A stretch of 8,374 nt of DNA from assembly GCA_020844525.1 (NCBI GenBank), contig JAJGAH010000088.1, forward strand, positions 1-8,374, given 5' to 3'. Made by a program: the position numbers and the translations under genes. This document shows, piece after piece, positions 1 to 7,235 of this stretch. How positions within the stretch are numbered: position 1 is the first letter of the stretch; every line of letters starts with the position of its first letter. Under the pieces are notes generated by a model. It saw only the letters and a list, made by a program, of their open reading frames with translations, did not search any database and was not told the origin of the DNA. Source of the stretch: Eubacterium sp. (lineage in GTDB: Bacteria; Bacillota; Clostridia; Lachnospirales; Lachnospiraceae).

Positions 1-955
1 TGATATCGTCAATCGATATTTCCGATACATGTGGATCATTCCGTGTGGACTTACATATGGATATGCTATCACCTGGATTATTTCACATATTCAAAAGGAC
101 AAGATTCTGAAAACTGTATCATTCATTATTTCCGGGCTGCTTGCCATCTGTATCATGCTGGAAGCGGTCAGCGCTTTGCCAATGACTTACTCTGGACTTG
201 AAACCACTGCATCAGTGCGGCTGGAAAATCCATATGCGGGCATCGTTGTCAGAGCAGGACAGGACAGAATGAGTGAATCTGCCCTCAAAGAAGCCATAAA
301 AAATGAAATCCGGACGAAAGGGCTCGTCGGAAGTGTCAAAGACCTGTTGGCTCAGATGACAGTTCAGCCTGTAACTGAAATAAAGAACGATATTAAAGCT
401 GCACTTAGAGAGAAAACGGTAGAGAACAAATTGGGTATCAGCTCTGACATCATAGAGATTTGTGAGATTCTTCATCAGGATGAGGAGGAAAATGGTCAGC
501 CTTCTGTCAAGAGCACAGCTGCTGCCGGACCAGAATCAAATTCGACAAAATTTCAGACAGAAAACGGTGACATATATTATATTAAAAATGCAGACGCCTG
601 CTGTATGGTTCTTTATGGGTACAATGTGTACATGGAACTAAGAACGTATGACGCTTCTTTTTATTCCGGGCTGAGCAAGGACGATCAGCTCAGATTCAAC
701 AATATGACCTTTGGAAACACAGAGGTACAGGACTATGAGAATAGCGGACAGTGGAAACTTCTCCTGGACCTTTTGGTTAACGGGAATGCTGGCGAACAGC
801 TTGATATTGATTATGGTACAGTTCAGCATGCGCTGGAGATCATGGGTTACCAATATGTCATCATCCCGACCACGAAGAGCACGCTTCCACTATTTGAGAA
901 ATGCGGTAAGGCTATCGGAAATACAGATCATTATACAATCATCCGTATTCAGTAG
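1..955 (+). CDS. C-terminal part of a polytopic membrane protein with an extracytoplasmic tail domain (5' end outside window)
   Basis: The reading frame is open from base 2 to the TAG at 953-955, giving about 317 residues. The first ATG (29-31) has no ribosome binding site and lies inside what reads as a membrane helix, so it is probably an internal methionine and the gene begins left of the window. The visible part starts with two hydrophobic stretches, around the residues WIIPCGLTYGYAITWII and then TVSFIISGLLAICIMLEAV. A roughly 250-residue polar domain follows, containing a glutamate/lysine-rich helical section, a short low-complexity linker near bases 480-540, and an aromatic, cysteine-containing section (DACCMVLYGYNVYMEL). 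The shape, several helices then a C-terminal domain outside the membrane, resembles large uncharacterised or glycosyltransferase-like membrane proteins of Clostridia. I do not recognise a catalytic motif in this part, because any such motif would lie upstream. Function is unknown. Confidence 0.6.
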   Translation, partial: DIVNRYFRYMWIIPCGLTYGYAITWIISHIQKDKILKTVSFIISGLLAICIMLEAVSALPMTYSGLETTASVRLENPYAGIVVRAGQDRMSESALKEAIKNEIRTKGLVGSVKDLLAQMTVQPVTEIKNDIKAALREKTVENKLGISSDIIEICEILHQDEEENGQPSVKSTAAAGPESNSTKFQTENGDIYYIKNADACCMVLYGYNVYMELRTYDASFYSGLSKDDQLRFNNMTFGNTEVQDYENSGQWKLLLDLLVNGNAGEQLDIDYGTVQHALEIMGYQYVIIPTTKSTLPLFEKCGKAIGNTDHYTIIRIQ

Positions 956-968
956 AAGCGGCCCTGTT

Positions 969-1427
969 CTACAGCCGGAGCCCCTTCATGTCCTTGATCC
1001 GGGAGAGAATGACATTCGTTGTAATCCGTATGATTCCGGGCAAGGGATCTATCACATCATTGATAAAAGCTTCCATTTCCTCCTGAGAAGAGGAAACGGC
1101 GTGGACGTGCAGGTGACAGGCACCGGTTGTCCGGTAAATCTGAGTAACAAACGGTGAGTCATTCAGAATTTGTATCACATCTTGAATCGCAGAAGGCTCT
1201 GTATCGATCTCAAAATAGAAGGATACGGAGCCTCCTATTTTCTGCGGGTTTATAATCGTTGTATATTCTTCAATAATTCCCTTTTCTTCCAGAGCGGCAA
1301 TCCGGTTTTTGACAGCAACTCTTGAAATTCCCAGTTTATCTCCGATCTCTGAATATGTGTAGCGGGAATTCTCGATTAACAGGCGGATGATCTTCTGATC
1401 ATATGTGTCCAGCTGGTCCAGAAACAT
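969..1427 (-). CDS. Lrp/AsnC-family transcriptional regulator
   Basis: A 152-residue protein of normal length for the Lrp/AsnC family. An N-terminal winged helix-turn-helix (about residues 2-55) contains the family pattern LDxxDxKIIRLLxxNSR, then TYSEIGDKLGISRVAVKNRI as the recognition unit. A RAM ligand-binding/oligomerisation domain fills the rest and ends in the usual PGI...TTNVILSRIKD pattern. The family's usual GDYD turn is replaced by GACHLHVHA, so the effector may not be a standard amino acid. Start choice: an ATG at 1439 would add four residues (MEEA) but has no ribosome binding site and a leader of only about 10 bases. The ATG at 1427 has GGAGG at 1433-1437 with a 5-base spacer, so 1427 is preferred. 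The gene is divergent from the MATE exporter at 1569, and a dyad overlaps both promoters. I infer that it autoregulates and controls the exporter. Confidence 0.9.
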   Translation of the reverse strand: MFLDQLDTYDQKIIRLLIENSRYTYSEIGDKLGISRVAVKNRIAALEEKGIIEEYTTIINPQKIGGSVSFYFEIDTEPSAIQDVIQILNDSPFVTQIYRTTGACHLHVHAVSSSQEEMEAFINDVIDPLPGIIRITTNVILSRIKDMKGLRL

Positions 1428-1452
1428 GGCTTCCTCCATTTATGGCTTTTTC

Positions 1453-1504
1453 TGCAATATACCATTTCAGAAAAAATTTGGCAATATGAAATGATAATAT
1501 TGCA
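1453..1504. promoter_or_regulatory. Large imperfect inverted repeat, probable operator of the divergent Lrp-like regulator
   Basis: The left arm TGCAATATACCATTTCA (1453-1469) and the right arm TGAAATGATAATATTGCA (1487-1504) are inverted copies that differ by a one-base indel and one or two substitutions, with 17 A/T-rich bases between them. An extra GCAATAT (1481-1487) abuts the right arm and forms its own dyad with ATATTGC (1497-1503). The left arm covers the -10 of the regulator promoter and the right arm covers the -35 of the exporter promoter. Lrp/AsnC proteins typically bind several phased A/T-rich dyads as octamers, so this arrangement suits joint control of both genes. Binding itself is inference. 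Confidence 0.6.
1456..1484 (-). promoter_or_regulatory. sigma-70-type promoter of the Lrp-like regulator gene
   Basis: Read on the minus strand, a -35 box TTGCCA (1484-1479, 5 of 6 consensus bases) and a -10 box TATATT (1461-1456, 5 of 6) are separated by exactly 17 bases. Transcription would begin near 1449, giving a leader of about 22 bases that includes GGAGG. This supports the start at 1427 rather than 1439. The -10 lies inside the left arm of the dyad at 1453-1504. Confidence 0.7.
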
Positions 1505-1528
1505 TATAGAAATATAACAGCCTATAAT
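1500..1528 (+). promoter_or_regulatory. Promoter of the first MATE exporter gene
   Basis: A perfect -10 box TATAAT (1523-1528) lies 17 bases downstream of a weak -35 TTGCAT (1500-1505, only TTG matching). The weak -35 sits within the right arm of the inverted repeat, so this promoter could be repressed, or activated, by the Lrp-like protein. The predicted leader to the coding start is about 35 bases. Confidence 0.6.
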
Positions 1529-1568
1529 AGTGTCTATATGTAATCGATAAAATACGCAAAGGAACAAT

Positions 1569-2918
1569 GTGGAAACTATGAATCGGAATCTTACGGATGG
1601 AAGCATACCGAAGGGAGTGGTGCTGTTCGCACTTCCCATGATAGCGGGAGATCTTCTCCAGCAGTTTTACAATATCACGGATACATTGATTGTCGGTCAG
1701 GCGCTGGGAAAGGGAGCGCTCGCGGCAGTCGGTTCTGCATATTCGCTGATGACATTTCTGACCTCTGTCTTTTTGGGACTGTCCATGGGTGCCGGAGCCT
1801 ATTTTTCGATCTGTGTCGGAAGGAAGGACCTGGAGCCGCTGAAGAAGGCGGTCGCACAGGCATTTTTTCTAATTATGACGATAACCATTCTGATGAATAT
1901 TCTCGTCTATGCTGGGATGGGGCTCATACTTCATTTCCTTTCCGTTCCCTCGGAGATTTATTCGTCTATGAGCGTGTATCTTGGCTGGGTGTTTGCGGGG
2001 ATCATAGCGACTTCTCTGTATAATTTTTTTGCCTGTCTCCTGCGCGCAGTCGGCAATTCCGTAACACCACTTTTGTTTCTTGGCGCATCGACAGTGCTGA
2101 ATGTCATTCTTGACCTTTTGTTTGTTGTTGGCCTGCATTTAGGGATTGCCGGGGCAGCGCAGGCAACCGTCATTGCGCAGTATGTCTCAGGTGTCGGTAT
2201 CTTTCTATATGTCCTGCTGAGAGAGAGACAGTTTCTGCCGGAACGCAGGCACATGCATCCGGACAGGATGATCATGAAGGAAATCTGGAATCAATCCTTT
2301 CTGACATGTGCGCAGCAGTCGTGCATGAATTTCGGCATCCTTCTTGTGCAGAGACTGGTAGACAGCTTCGGCGCGGTAACCATGGCAGCCTTCGCTGCAG
2401 CAGTCAAAATTGATACCTTCGCTTACCTGCCGGTACAGGATTTCGGCAATGCATTTTCGATTTTCATGGGTCAGAATTACGGAGCGGGAAATGAGAAGAG
2501 ACTCCGGGGCGGAATCCGTACGGCACTGGTGATCAGCTCTGCATTTTCAGTGATTCTTTCGCTTCTTGTAGTTATGGGTGCTGAGCCGCTGATGAAGATC
2601 TTTATTCGGGCGGAGGAGAAGGCTGTCATCGCGTCCGGCGTCCGGTATCTTCGAATTGAAGGAGCATTTTATATCGGAATCGGCTGCCTGTTTCTGCTGT
2701 ACGGACTATACCGGGCAATTGACAGGCCTGCCATATCGCTTGTTCTGACGGTGATATCTCTTGGAACCAGAGTGGTGCTGGCCTATATGCTGGCACCTGT
2801 TATAGGAGAAGTTGGAATCTGGATGGCGATTCCTATCGGCTGGTTCCTCGCAGACCTGACCGGGTTCGGGTATTATGTTCTGCACCGGTCACGGCTGCTA
2901 ATAAGAAATACGGATTAA
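1569..2918 (+). CDS. MATE-family multidrug/toxin extrusion transporter
   Basis: A 449-residue inner-membrane protein of the usual MATE length with about 12 hydrophobic helices in two similar halves. The N-terminal family hallmarks are visible: a proline in helix 1 (P23) and FYNITDTLIVGQALG (residues 33-47), followed by GLSMGAGAYFSICVGRKD. Members exchange Na+ or H+ for cationic drugs or metabolites; the substrate cannot be read from the sequence. The start is uncertain. GTG at 1569 has AAAGGA at 1558-1563 with 5 bases of spacing, while ATG at 1578 would remove three residues and has only GTGGAAACT in front of it. The gene is divergent from an Lrp/AsnC regulator and shares its control region, so the two probably form one module. 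A terminator at 2956-2981 ends the transcript, making it monocistronic. Confidence 0.92.
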   Translation: METMNRNLTDGSIPKGVVLFALPMIAGDLLQQFYNITDTLIVGQALGKGALAAVGSAYSLMTFLTSVFLGLSMGAGAYFSICVGRKDLEPLKKAVAQAFFLIMTITILMNILVYAGMGLILHFLSVPSEIYSSMSVYLGWVFAGIIATSLYNFFACLLRAVGNSVTPLLFLGASTVLNVILDLLFVVGLHLGIAGAAQATVIAQYVSGVGIFLYVLLRERQFLPERRHMHPDRMIMKEIWNQSFLTCAQQSCMNFGILLVQRLVDSFGAVTMAAFAAAVKIDTFAYLPVQDFGNAFSIFMGQNYGAGNEKRLRGGIRTALVISSAFSVILSLLVVMGAEPLMKIFIRAEEKAVIASGVRYLRIEGAFYIGIGCLFLLYGLYRAIDRPAISLVLTVISLGTRVVLAYMLAPVIGEVGIWMAIPIGWFLADLTGFGYYVLHRSRLLIRNTD

Positions 2919-2955
2919 TGCGGACGGGGTCAGATTCCGGATGACACATTATTGG

Positions 2956-2981
2956 AGGTCAGATGTCATATGACCTTTTTT
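2956..2981 (+). terminator. Intrinsic terminator after the first MATE gene
   Basis: AGGTCA (2956-2961) pairs perfectly with TGACCT (2971-2976), and the inner bases ATG/CAT can extend the stem across a G/A mismatch. The stem runs directly into six T residues (2976-2981). It lies 38 bases after the MATE stop codon. Confidence 0.7.
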
Positions 2982-3004
2982 GTAATGCAAAAGATCGTTA
3001 TAAT
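2976..3004 (+). promoter_or_regulatory. Possible promoter of the sugar-phosphate mutase gene
   Basis: A perfect TATAAT lies at 2999-3004, 42 bases before the coding start. No convincing -35 is present: the 17-base position holds only the T-run of the upstream terminator, and TTGTAA (2980-2985) would be too close at 13 bases. The assignment therefore rests on the -10 box and on the gene needing its own promoter after a terminator. Confidence 0.4.
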
Positions 3005-3045
3005 TCAAGTATACGAAGAAAATCATCGGATAGGAGGGTTTCGAT

Positions 3046-4722
3046 ATGGATGCTGAGAAAAGATATAAGGAATGGATGAACCGGCTCTCGGAGACGGATC
3101 CCCTCCGGGAGGAGCTTGCAGAGATCAAGGGGGATGAGAAGGAGATAACGGACCGTTTTTACAGAGACATCGAGTTTGGAACCGCGGGACTCCGTGGAAT
3201 ATGTGGAGCGGGTACAAACCGCATGAACCGTCTCACCGTTGGACGGGCTACGCAGGGCATTGCCAATTACATTCTGTCGACGAAAAAAGATCCGGAAAGA
3301 GGCGTTGTCATTGCCTATGATTGCCGCCACTTTTCCAGAGAGTTTTCGGAGCAGGCGGCAGAAATTCTTGCAGGAAACGGGATCCGGGTATACCTGTTTC
3401 CGTCACTCCGGCCGACTCCGGAGCTTTCCTTTGCGCTTCGGAAGCTTGGCTGTATTTCCGGGATCAATATGACAGCAAGTCATAATCCAAGAGAATACAA
3501 TGGATACAAAGTATACTGGGAGGATGGCGCACAGATATCCGGAGCTGTCTCAGACGGGATGCAGACGGAGATTGAGAAGCTGGATTATTTTGATGCACCG
3601 CAACGGATGGCGATGGAACAGGCTCAGGCTTCCGGAAAAATTGTCATGCTCTCTGCTGATATGGACAGAGCATATCTGGATTATGTGGAATCACTTTCAC
3701 AGCATTCGGGCAGTGAGCTGAACCTGGATATTTCTGCTGTATATACACCTCTGAATGGCGCGGGCTCTGTGCCATTTATGCAGATGGCAGAGGAGAGAGG
3801 TTTCCGGAATCTTCATATCGTGAAGGAACAGAAAAATCCTGATCCTGACTTTACAACCGTGCCGTTCCCGAATCCGGAAAATCCGGAGAATTTTGCATAT
3901 GCAGAAAAACTCGGACAAAAGGAAGAGGCTGAGCTGCTCATTGCAACCGATCCGGACTCAGACCGGATGGCTGTTGAGATCCGCATGGAGGATGGAAGCT
4001 ATCGTTTCCTGAATGGCAATCAGACGGGAGCCCTTCTGATTTATTATCTGGCATCGAGCAGGAAAGAAAAGGGCACACTGACCGGTAAGCAGGCGATGAT
4101 CAAATCAATTGTCACAGGAGACTTTGGCAGAAAGATCTGTGAGGATTACGGGATCCATGTGTTTGAGACGCTGACCGGTTTTAAGAATATCTGTGGAAAA
4201 ATTCCCGAGGTTGAGAAGGAGGGTTTTCAGTATTTCTTCGGCTATGAGGAGAGTATCGGCTGCGCCCCTGGGGAGGCAGTGAGGGATAAGGATGGAATCT
4301 GTGCCGGCATGCTGGTTCTGGAGATGGCAGCATATTACTCTGCACGGGGAATGCATATGCGGGATGTTCTGCATGCCTTATATGAGAAATACGGATATTT
4401 TAAAGAAGACCAGGTTTCTATTGTAGAAAAAGGAATGGAGGGAGCCGCGAAAATTCAAAAGATCATGGATACATTCCGCAATCTGTCGGATGATGAACTG
4501 ACGAAGCGGGGCATCCGGATCAGAATTGACTATAAAAACGGATGGAAGGATATTCCGCCTCAGAATGCAATGAAATTCATCCGGACGGATGGCAGCTGGT
4601 TTGCTGTGCGTCCATCCGGTACGGAGCCCAAGCTGAAGCTGTATTTTTATTCTGAGGATGTTTCGGAGAAAGCAGCAGAGGAAAAGCTCCGCTCTATGAA
4701 ACAAATGGTTCTGCCGCTATGA
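3046..4722 (+). CDS. pgcA: Phosphoglucomutase/phosphomannomutase (alpha-D-phosphohexomutase, PgcA type)
   Basis: A complete 558-residue cytoplasmic enzyme of the alpha-D-phosphohexomutase superfamily, close to the length of Bacillus subtilis PgcA. The four active-site loops appear in order. The phosphoserine loop is TASHNP (residues 143-148, catalytic Ser145). The metal loop is DPDSDR (302-307). The sugar-binding loop is GYEESIG (399-405). The phosphate-binding loop is RPSGTEPK (522-529). An early FGTAGLRG (44-51) is also typical. It interconverts glucose-6-phosphate and glucose-1-phosphate (possibly also the mannose phosphates), feeding UDP-glucose, glycogen and envelope polysaccharides. The ATG at 3046 has AGGAGG at 3032-3037 with an 8-base spacer. 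The gene stands alone between an upstream terminator and a convergent operon. Family assignment is firm. Glucose versus mannose preference, and the symbol, are inferred from length and loop type. Confidence 0.95.
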   Translation: MDAEKRYKEWMNRLSETDPLREELAEIKGDEKEITDRFYRDIEFGTAGLRGICGAGTNRMNRLTVGRATQGIANYILSTKKDPERGVVIAYDCRHFSREFSEQAAEILAGNGIRVYLFPSLRPTPELSFALRKLGCISGINMTASHNPREYNGYKVYWEDGAQISGAVSDGMQTEIEKLDYFDAPQRMAMEQAQASGKIVMLSADMDRAYLDYVESLSQHSGSELNLDISAVYTPLNGAGSVPFMQMAEERGFRNLHIVKEQKNPDPDFTTVPFPNPENPENFAYAEKLGQKEEAELLIATDPDSDRMAVEIRMEDGSYRFLNGNQTGALLIYYLASSRKEKGTLTGKQAMIKSIVTGDFGRKICEDYGIHVFETLTGFKNICGKIPEVEKEGFQYFFGYEESIGCAPGEAVRDKDGICAGMLVLEMAAYYSARGMHMRDVLHALYEKYGYFKEDQVSIVEKGMEGAAKIQKIMDTFRNLSDDELTKRGIRIRIDYKNGWKDIPPQNAMKFIRTDGSWFAVRPSGTEPKLKLYFYSEDVSEKAAEEKLRSMKQMVLPL

Positions 4723-4727
4723 TTTGT

Positions 4728-4751
4728 CTGACAGGCAGTCAGGAAGATTTT
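4728..4751. terminator. Small hairpin between convergent genes, possible weak shared terminator
   Basis: CTGAC (4728-4732) and GTCAG (4738-4742) form a perfect five-base stem with a five-base loop, in the 27-base gap between the mutase stop codon (4720-4722) and the stop codon of the second MATE gene (4750-4752). Only a short T-run (4748-4751) follows on the plus strand, and none follows on the minus strand. It may be weak or act with Rho. Confidence 0.35.
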
Positions 4752-6111
4752 ATGTATTCGAAGATTTTTTGTATTCTCTGTGAGTCACGAAGAAGTAGAG
4801 CAGCGTGACAGCACTGCCAGTGATCGCCCAGGTAATCGGATAGATGATGACAACCTGACGGAAATCCGTGAAACGGCTGAGCATTGCTGAGATATAGATG
4901 ACACGCAGAATACAGCTTCCAAAGAGCGTCATCAGTGCGGGCGCAAGCGAGTGGCCGATGCCGCGCAGCGATGCGCCCGTAATCTCATAGGTGGCCGTCA
5001 TTGGCTCCAGCAGCGTAATGAAGGTCATGCGGATGAAGGCATAATAGACGACCTTCGGATCGGGAGAAAAGAGCGCCAGGAGCTGATGGCGCAGCAGAAA
5101 AAAGCTCACCGCTACAATGGCACAAAATCCAACTGCGCATGCCATTGCAATTCTAGTTGTCCTGCGGCAGCGGCTGTATTTCCCGGCAGCATAATTCTGA
5201 CTGATAAAGGTCATGACTGCCTGTGAGAAACCATTTACAATAAAATAGCTGATGTATTCAAAGTTCAGAGCGGCGGAATTGCCTGCGATACAGGCTGATC
5301 CGAATTTGTTGATGGCTGCCTGAATGACGACATTTGATATGGAGAAAATCATGCCCTGCAGACCGGCCGGGCCTCCGATCCACAGAATTCTCTTCAGATA
5401 GACAGGGCGGATCGAAAGCTTGCGGATATCAAGGTGAAGCATGCCCCTTTCCTTCAGCAGAGCGTGAAAAATAAGTGCCGCGCTGACACCGTTGCTGATT
5501 GTCGTTGCAATTGCAACACCATCCGCGTTCCTGTGCAGCACAATCACAAAGAAAAGGTTGAGACAGACGTTCAAAATGCCCGAACATGTCAGAAAGATCA
5601 GCGGCCGCTTTGTATCACCTATGGACCGCAGCACAGCACTGCCAAAGTCATAGATCATCAGGAACGGCATGCCAAGAAAGTAAATCCGGAGGTAGGTAAC
5701 TGCCATGCCCATGACCTCCTGCGGCGTATCAAGAAGCCGGAGTACCGGTGCAGCAATGAACTGTCCGAGTGCAAGCATGATAAAACCGCTTACGAGTGCG
5801 ACCATAAAGCTGGTGTGCATGGCCTCATTCACCCGGTCTCTCTTGCCGGAGCCAATGAATCCGGACAGCATGACATTGGAGCCAATGGACAGACCGGTGA
5901 ACAGCGTAACAATCACATTGATGACGGGTGCATTTGCCCCGACAGCAGCCATTGCCTGGCTGGAGGAAAAATTTCCGACAACTGCGGTATCAGATGCATT
6001 AAACAGCTGCTGCAGAATACTTGAAAGGCAGATGGGGATTGCAATCGCGCAAAGCTTATGAAAGATACCGCCTTCCAGCATATTAATTTCCCGTGTTCCA
6101 TGCTGCTTCAA
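4750..6111 (-). CDS. MATE-family efflux transporter, second gene of the DUF1275 operon
   Basis: A 453-residue inner-membrane MATE transporter with about 12 helices. P26 lies in helix 1, followed by LFNASDTAVVGNFS (residues 36-49) and GLSIGSNVMLSGFIGSGKRD, the same hallmarks as the exporter at 1569-2918. The two proteins are clearly diverged, so this is a distinct subfamily rather than a recent duplicate. The start is TTG at 6111, preceded by GGGAGG (6119-6124) with a 7-base spacer. The first ATG (6081) would remove ten residues and has only a weak GGGA in front. The gene follows the DUF1275 gene with a 36-base gap that contains the ribosome binding site, so the two are probably co-transcribed leftward. 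Substrate unknown. Confidence 0.92.
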   Translation of the reverse strand: MKQHGTREINMLEGGIFHKLCAIAIPICLSSILQQLFNASDTAVVGNFSSSQAMAAVGANAPVINVIVTLFTGLSIGSNVMLSGFIGSGKRDRVNEAMHTSFMVALVSGFIMLALGQFIAAPVLRLLDTPQEVMGMAVTYLRIYFLGMPFLMIYDFGSAVLRSIGDTKRPLIFLTCSGILNVCLNLFFVIVLHRNADGVAIATTISNGVSAALIFHALLKERGMLHLDIRKLSIRPVYLKRILWIGGPAGLQGMIFSISNVVIQAAINKFGSACIAGNSAALNFEYISYFIVNGFSQAVMTFISQNYAAGKYSRCRRTTRIAMACAVGFCAIVAVSFFLLRHQLLALFSPDPKVVYYAFIRMTFITLLEPMTATYEITGASLRGIGHSLAPALMTLFGSCILRVIYISAMLSRFTDFRQVVIIYPITWAITGSAVTLLYFFVTHREYKKSSNT

Positions 6112-6147
6112 TAAAAGACCTCCCTGTTCACATTAAGCTGCCAATAA

Positions 6148-6951
6148 TTATGAGTGTCCTCTCGGTACCTTTCCCAGCAAATCCTTTTCATAGGTCATAT
6201 CTGCGATCATCAGCCGGATAAACGTATAGAGAAGCACAGGAACAATTCCCCAGATTGCCCGAACGGAGAGCTTTTCACAGAGAAGCGTGGAAACTAACCC
6301 GCCAAGCAGAAAAACCAGAATCATGGACCCATGCATTTTCCAGCGCAGGCTTGCCTTCGGATCCTTGTCCCTGACTGCCTTGACCAGGTTACTGCCTGTC
6401 TGCCGGATGTGATTGGTGACAAAGGTCGTAGCCATTGGAATTCCTTCATTCTGCCGGAAGGTATTGAACTGCATGGAGCAGATAAAGTTCAGCATTACCT
6501 GACAGATCTGGTCCGGTGCACTGGCTGGAAGCGCACCCAGAAACAGTACCATCGGAATTTCAAGTCCTACAAGTATGGTATCCCATCGCAATATGCGGAA
6601 CTGCTTTACCTTTTTCGCCAGAATCTCTGAAAGTATAGCCCCCATGAAATACGCAGAGATGGGGATCAGGAGATATAGGGCTTTGCTCCAGTCCCTGCTT
6701 CCAATAGCCATGGACAGCAGCACGACATTGGCCGTCTGGGCATTGCAGAAAACGCCTCCCCGCACCATGAAGGTATATGCTCCATAAAAGCCGCCAACCA
6801 GAATCAATGACCAGAACACCCAGTGCTTTTCACATTCCAGAAAAAATTCCCTGTCTTCCGCTTGCTGATTTATCTTTTCTGTTCTCCTCTTCAAAACCAA
6901 CTGCGCCTCCTTCAGAATGATGGAGTCGTTATGATTCTTCCGCTGAACCAT
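6148..6951 (-). CDS. DUF1275 (YoaK-like) family membrane protein
   Basis: An inner-membrane protein of 267 residues if started at the ATG at 6951. The family signature GGFYGAYTFMVRGG followed by AQTANVV (residues 71-77) is present, with about six hydrophobic helices; the family motif usually reads QTGN, so A74 is a small deviation. The function of DUF1275 proteins is not established. The start is doubtful. The first 42 residues are charged and hydrophilic, longer than the short leader usual in the family, and the ATG has only a poor ribosome binding site (AGGT about 11 bases upstream). An in-frame TTG at 6900 has GGAGG at 6906-6910 with 5 bases of spacing and would give about 250 residues. 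TTG starts are also used by the next gene and by niaR. The gene is first in a leftward operon with the MATE transporter and divergent from niaR. Confidence 0.85.
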   Translation of the reverse strand: MVQRKNHNDSIILKEAQLVLKRRTEKINQQAEDREFFLECEKHWVFWSLILVGGFYGAYTFMVRGGVFCNAQTANVVLLSMAIGSRDWSKALYLLIPISAYFMGAILSEILAKKVKQFRILRWDTILVGLEIPMVLFLGALPASAPDQICQVMLNFICSMQFNTFRQNEGIPMATTFVTNHIRQTGSNLVKAVRDKDPKASLRWKMHGSMILVFLLGGLVSTLLCEKLSVRAIWGIVPVLLYTFIRLMIADMTYEKDLLGKVPRGHS

Positions 6952-6986
6952 ATGATTCCGTACCTGTTTTTGCCAAAAACAATGTT

Positions 6987-7015
6987 AACATAGCATACCA
7001 CCCGAGAAAGTACAA
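6987..7015 (-). promoter_or_regulatory. Probable promoter of the DUF1275-MATE operon
   Basis: On the minus strand, TTGTAC (7015-7010, weak -35) and TATGTT (6992-6987, -10) are 17 bases apart. TGC immediately before the -10 makes it an extended -10 promoter, which compensates for the weak -35. A perfect ten-base palindrome ATGTTAACAT (6982-6991) overlaps the -10 and could be a repressor site. This is read from sequence alone. Confidence 0.45.
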
Positions 7016-7048
7016 GTTGCAGAATGCCGTCATACCCGGGGAATATCA

Positions 7049-7078
7049 TTGCACCGGTATCAGATTCTGGTGTAAACT
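7049..7078 (+). promoter_or_regulatory. Candidate niaR promoter overlapped by an imperfect dyad
   Basis: TTGCAC (7049-7054) and TAAACT (7073-7078, 4 of 6) are 18 bases apart and could act as -35 and -10. The same stretch holds an inverted repeat, TTGCACC (7049-7055) against GGTGTAA (7069-7075), with six of seven positions pairing and one G/T. A dyad covering both boxes is where a repressor would sit, and NiaR is known to repress genes including its own operon in some species. Both promoter and operator calls are tentative. Confidence 0.3.
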
Positions 7079-7094
7079 ATAGAGAAAGAGTAAA

Positions 7095-7199
7095 TCAGAA
7101 CCGGAAGCCGATTCTGAATTTGCTGAAGCGTTTTTTTATCCTGATGATTCCGACAAGCGGAAAGTACAAAGGAAAAGTACTGAATTTGCGGAAAATCCG
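7095..7199 (+). other. Hairpin-rich leader or spacer upstream of niaR
   Basis: The 284-base divergent spacer has no gene. Its niaR-proximal part holds four successive inverted repeats: TCAGAA/TTCTGA with inner CGG/CCG (7095-7117), TTCCG/CGGAA (7148-7162), AGTAC/GTACT (7163-7181) and CGGA/TCCG (7189-7199). A run of seven T residues lies at 7131-7137. The sequence CTGAATTTGC(T/G)GAA occurs twice (7114-7127 and 7180-7193). If niaR is transcribed from about 7085 this would be a structured leader of about 150 bases. I recognise no known riboswitch class. Confidence 0.35.
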
Positions 7200-7235
7200 A
7201 TAATACAAAATTAATGTCAGGGCAGGTGAGATTGA

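Noticed and set aside
953..971. TAGAA/TTCTA inverted repeat joining the two convergent stop codons
   Set aside because: The five-base stem arises mostly from the two facing TAG stops, and no T-run follows on either strand, so I do not call it a terminator.
711..1157. 148-codon plus-strand frame spanning the end of the first gene and part of the Lrp-like gene
   Set aside because: It overlaps two better-supported genes in other frames, and its composition is not protein-like.
5434..6024. 196-codon open frame on the plus strand, antisense to the second MATE gene
   Set aside because: The translation is rich in Cys, His and Lys with no hydrophobic core or domain. It lies wholly inside a clear MATE gene and has no ribosome binding site of note.
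1569..6111. The two MATE genes as a recent duplication flanking the mutase gene
   Set aside because: They share family motifs only; the sequences around the conserved N-terminal motifs differ at most positions, so they are separate subfamilies.
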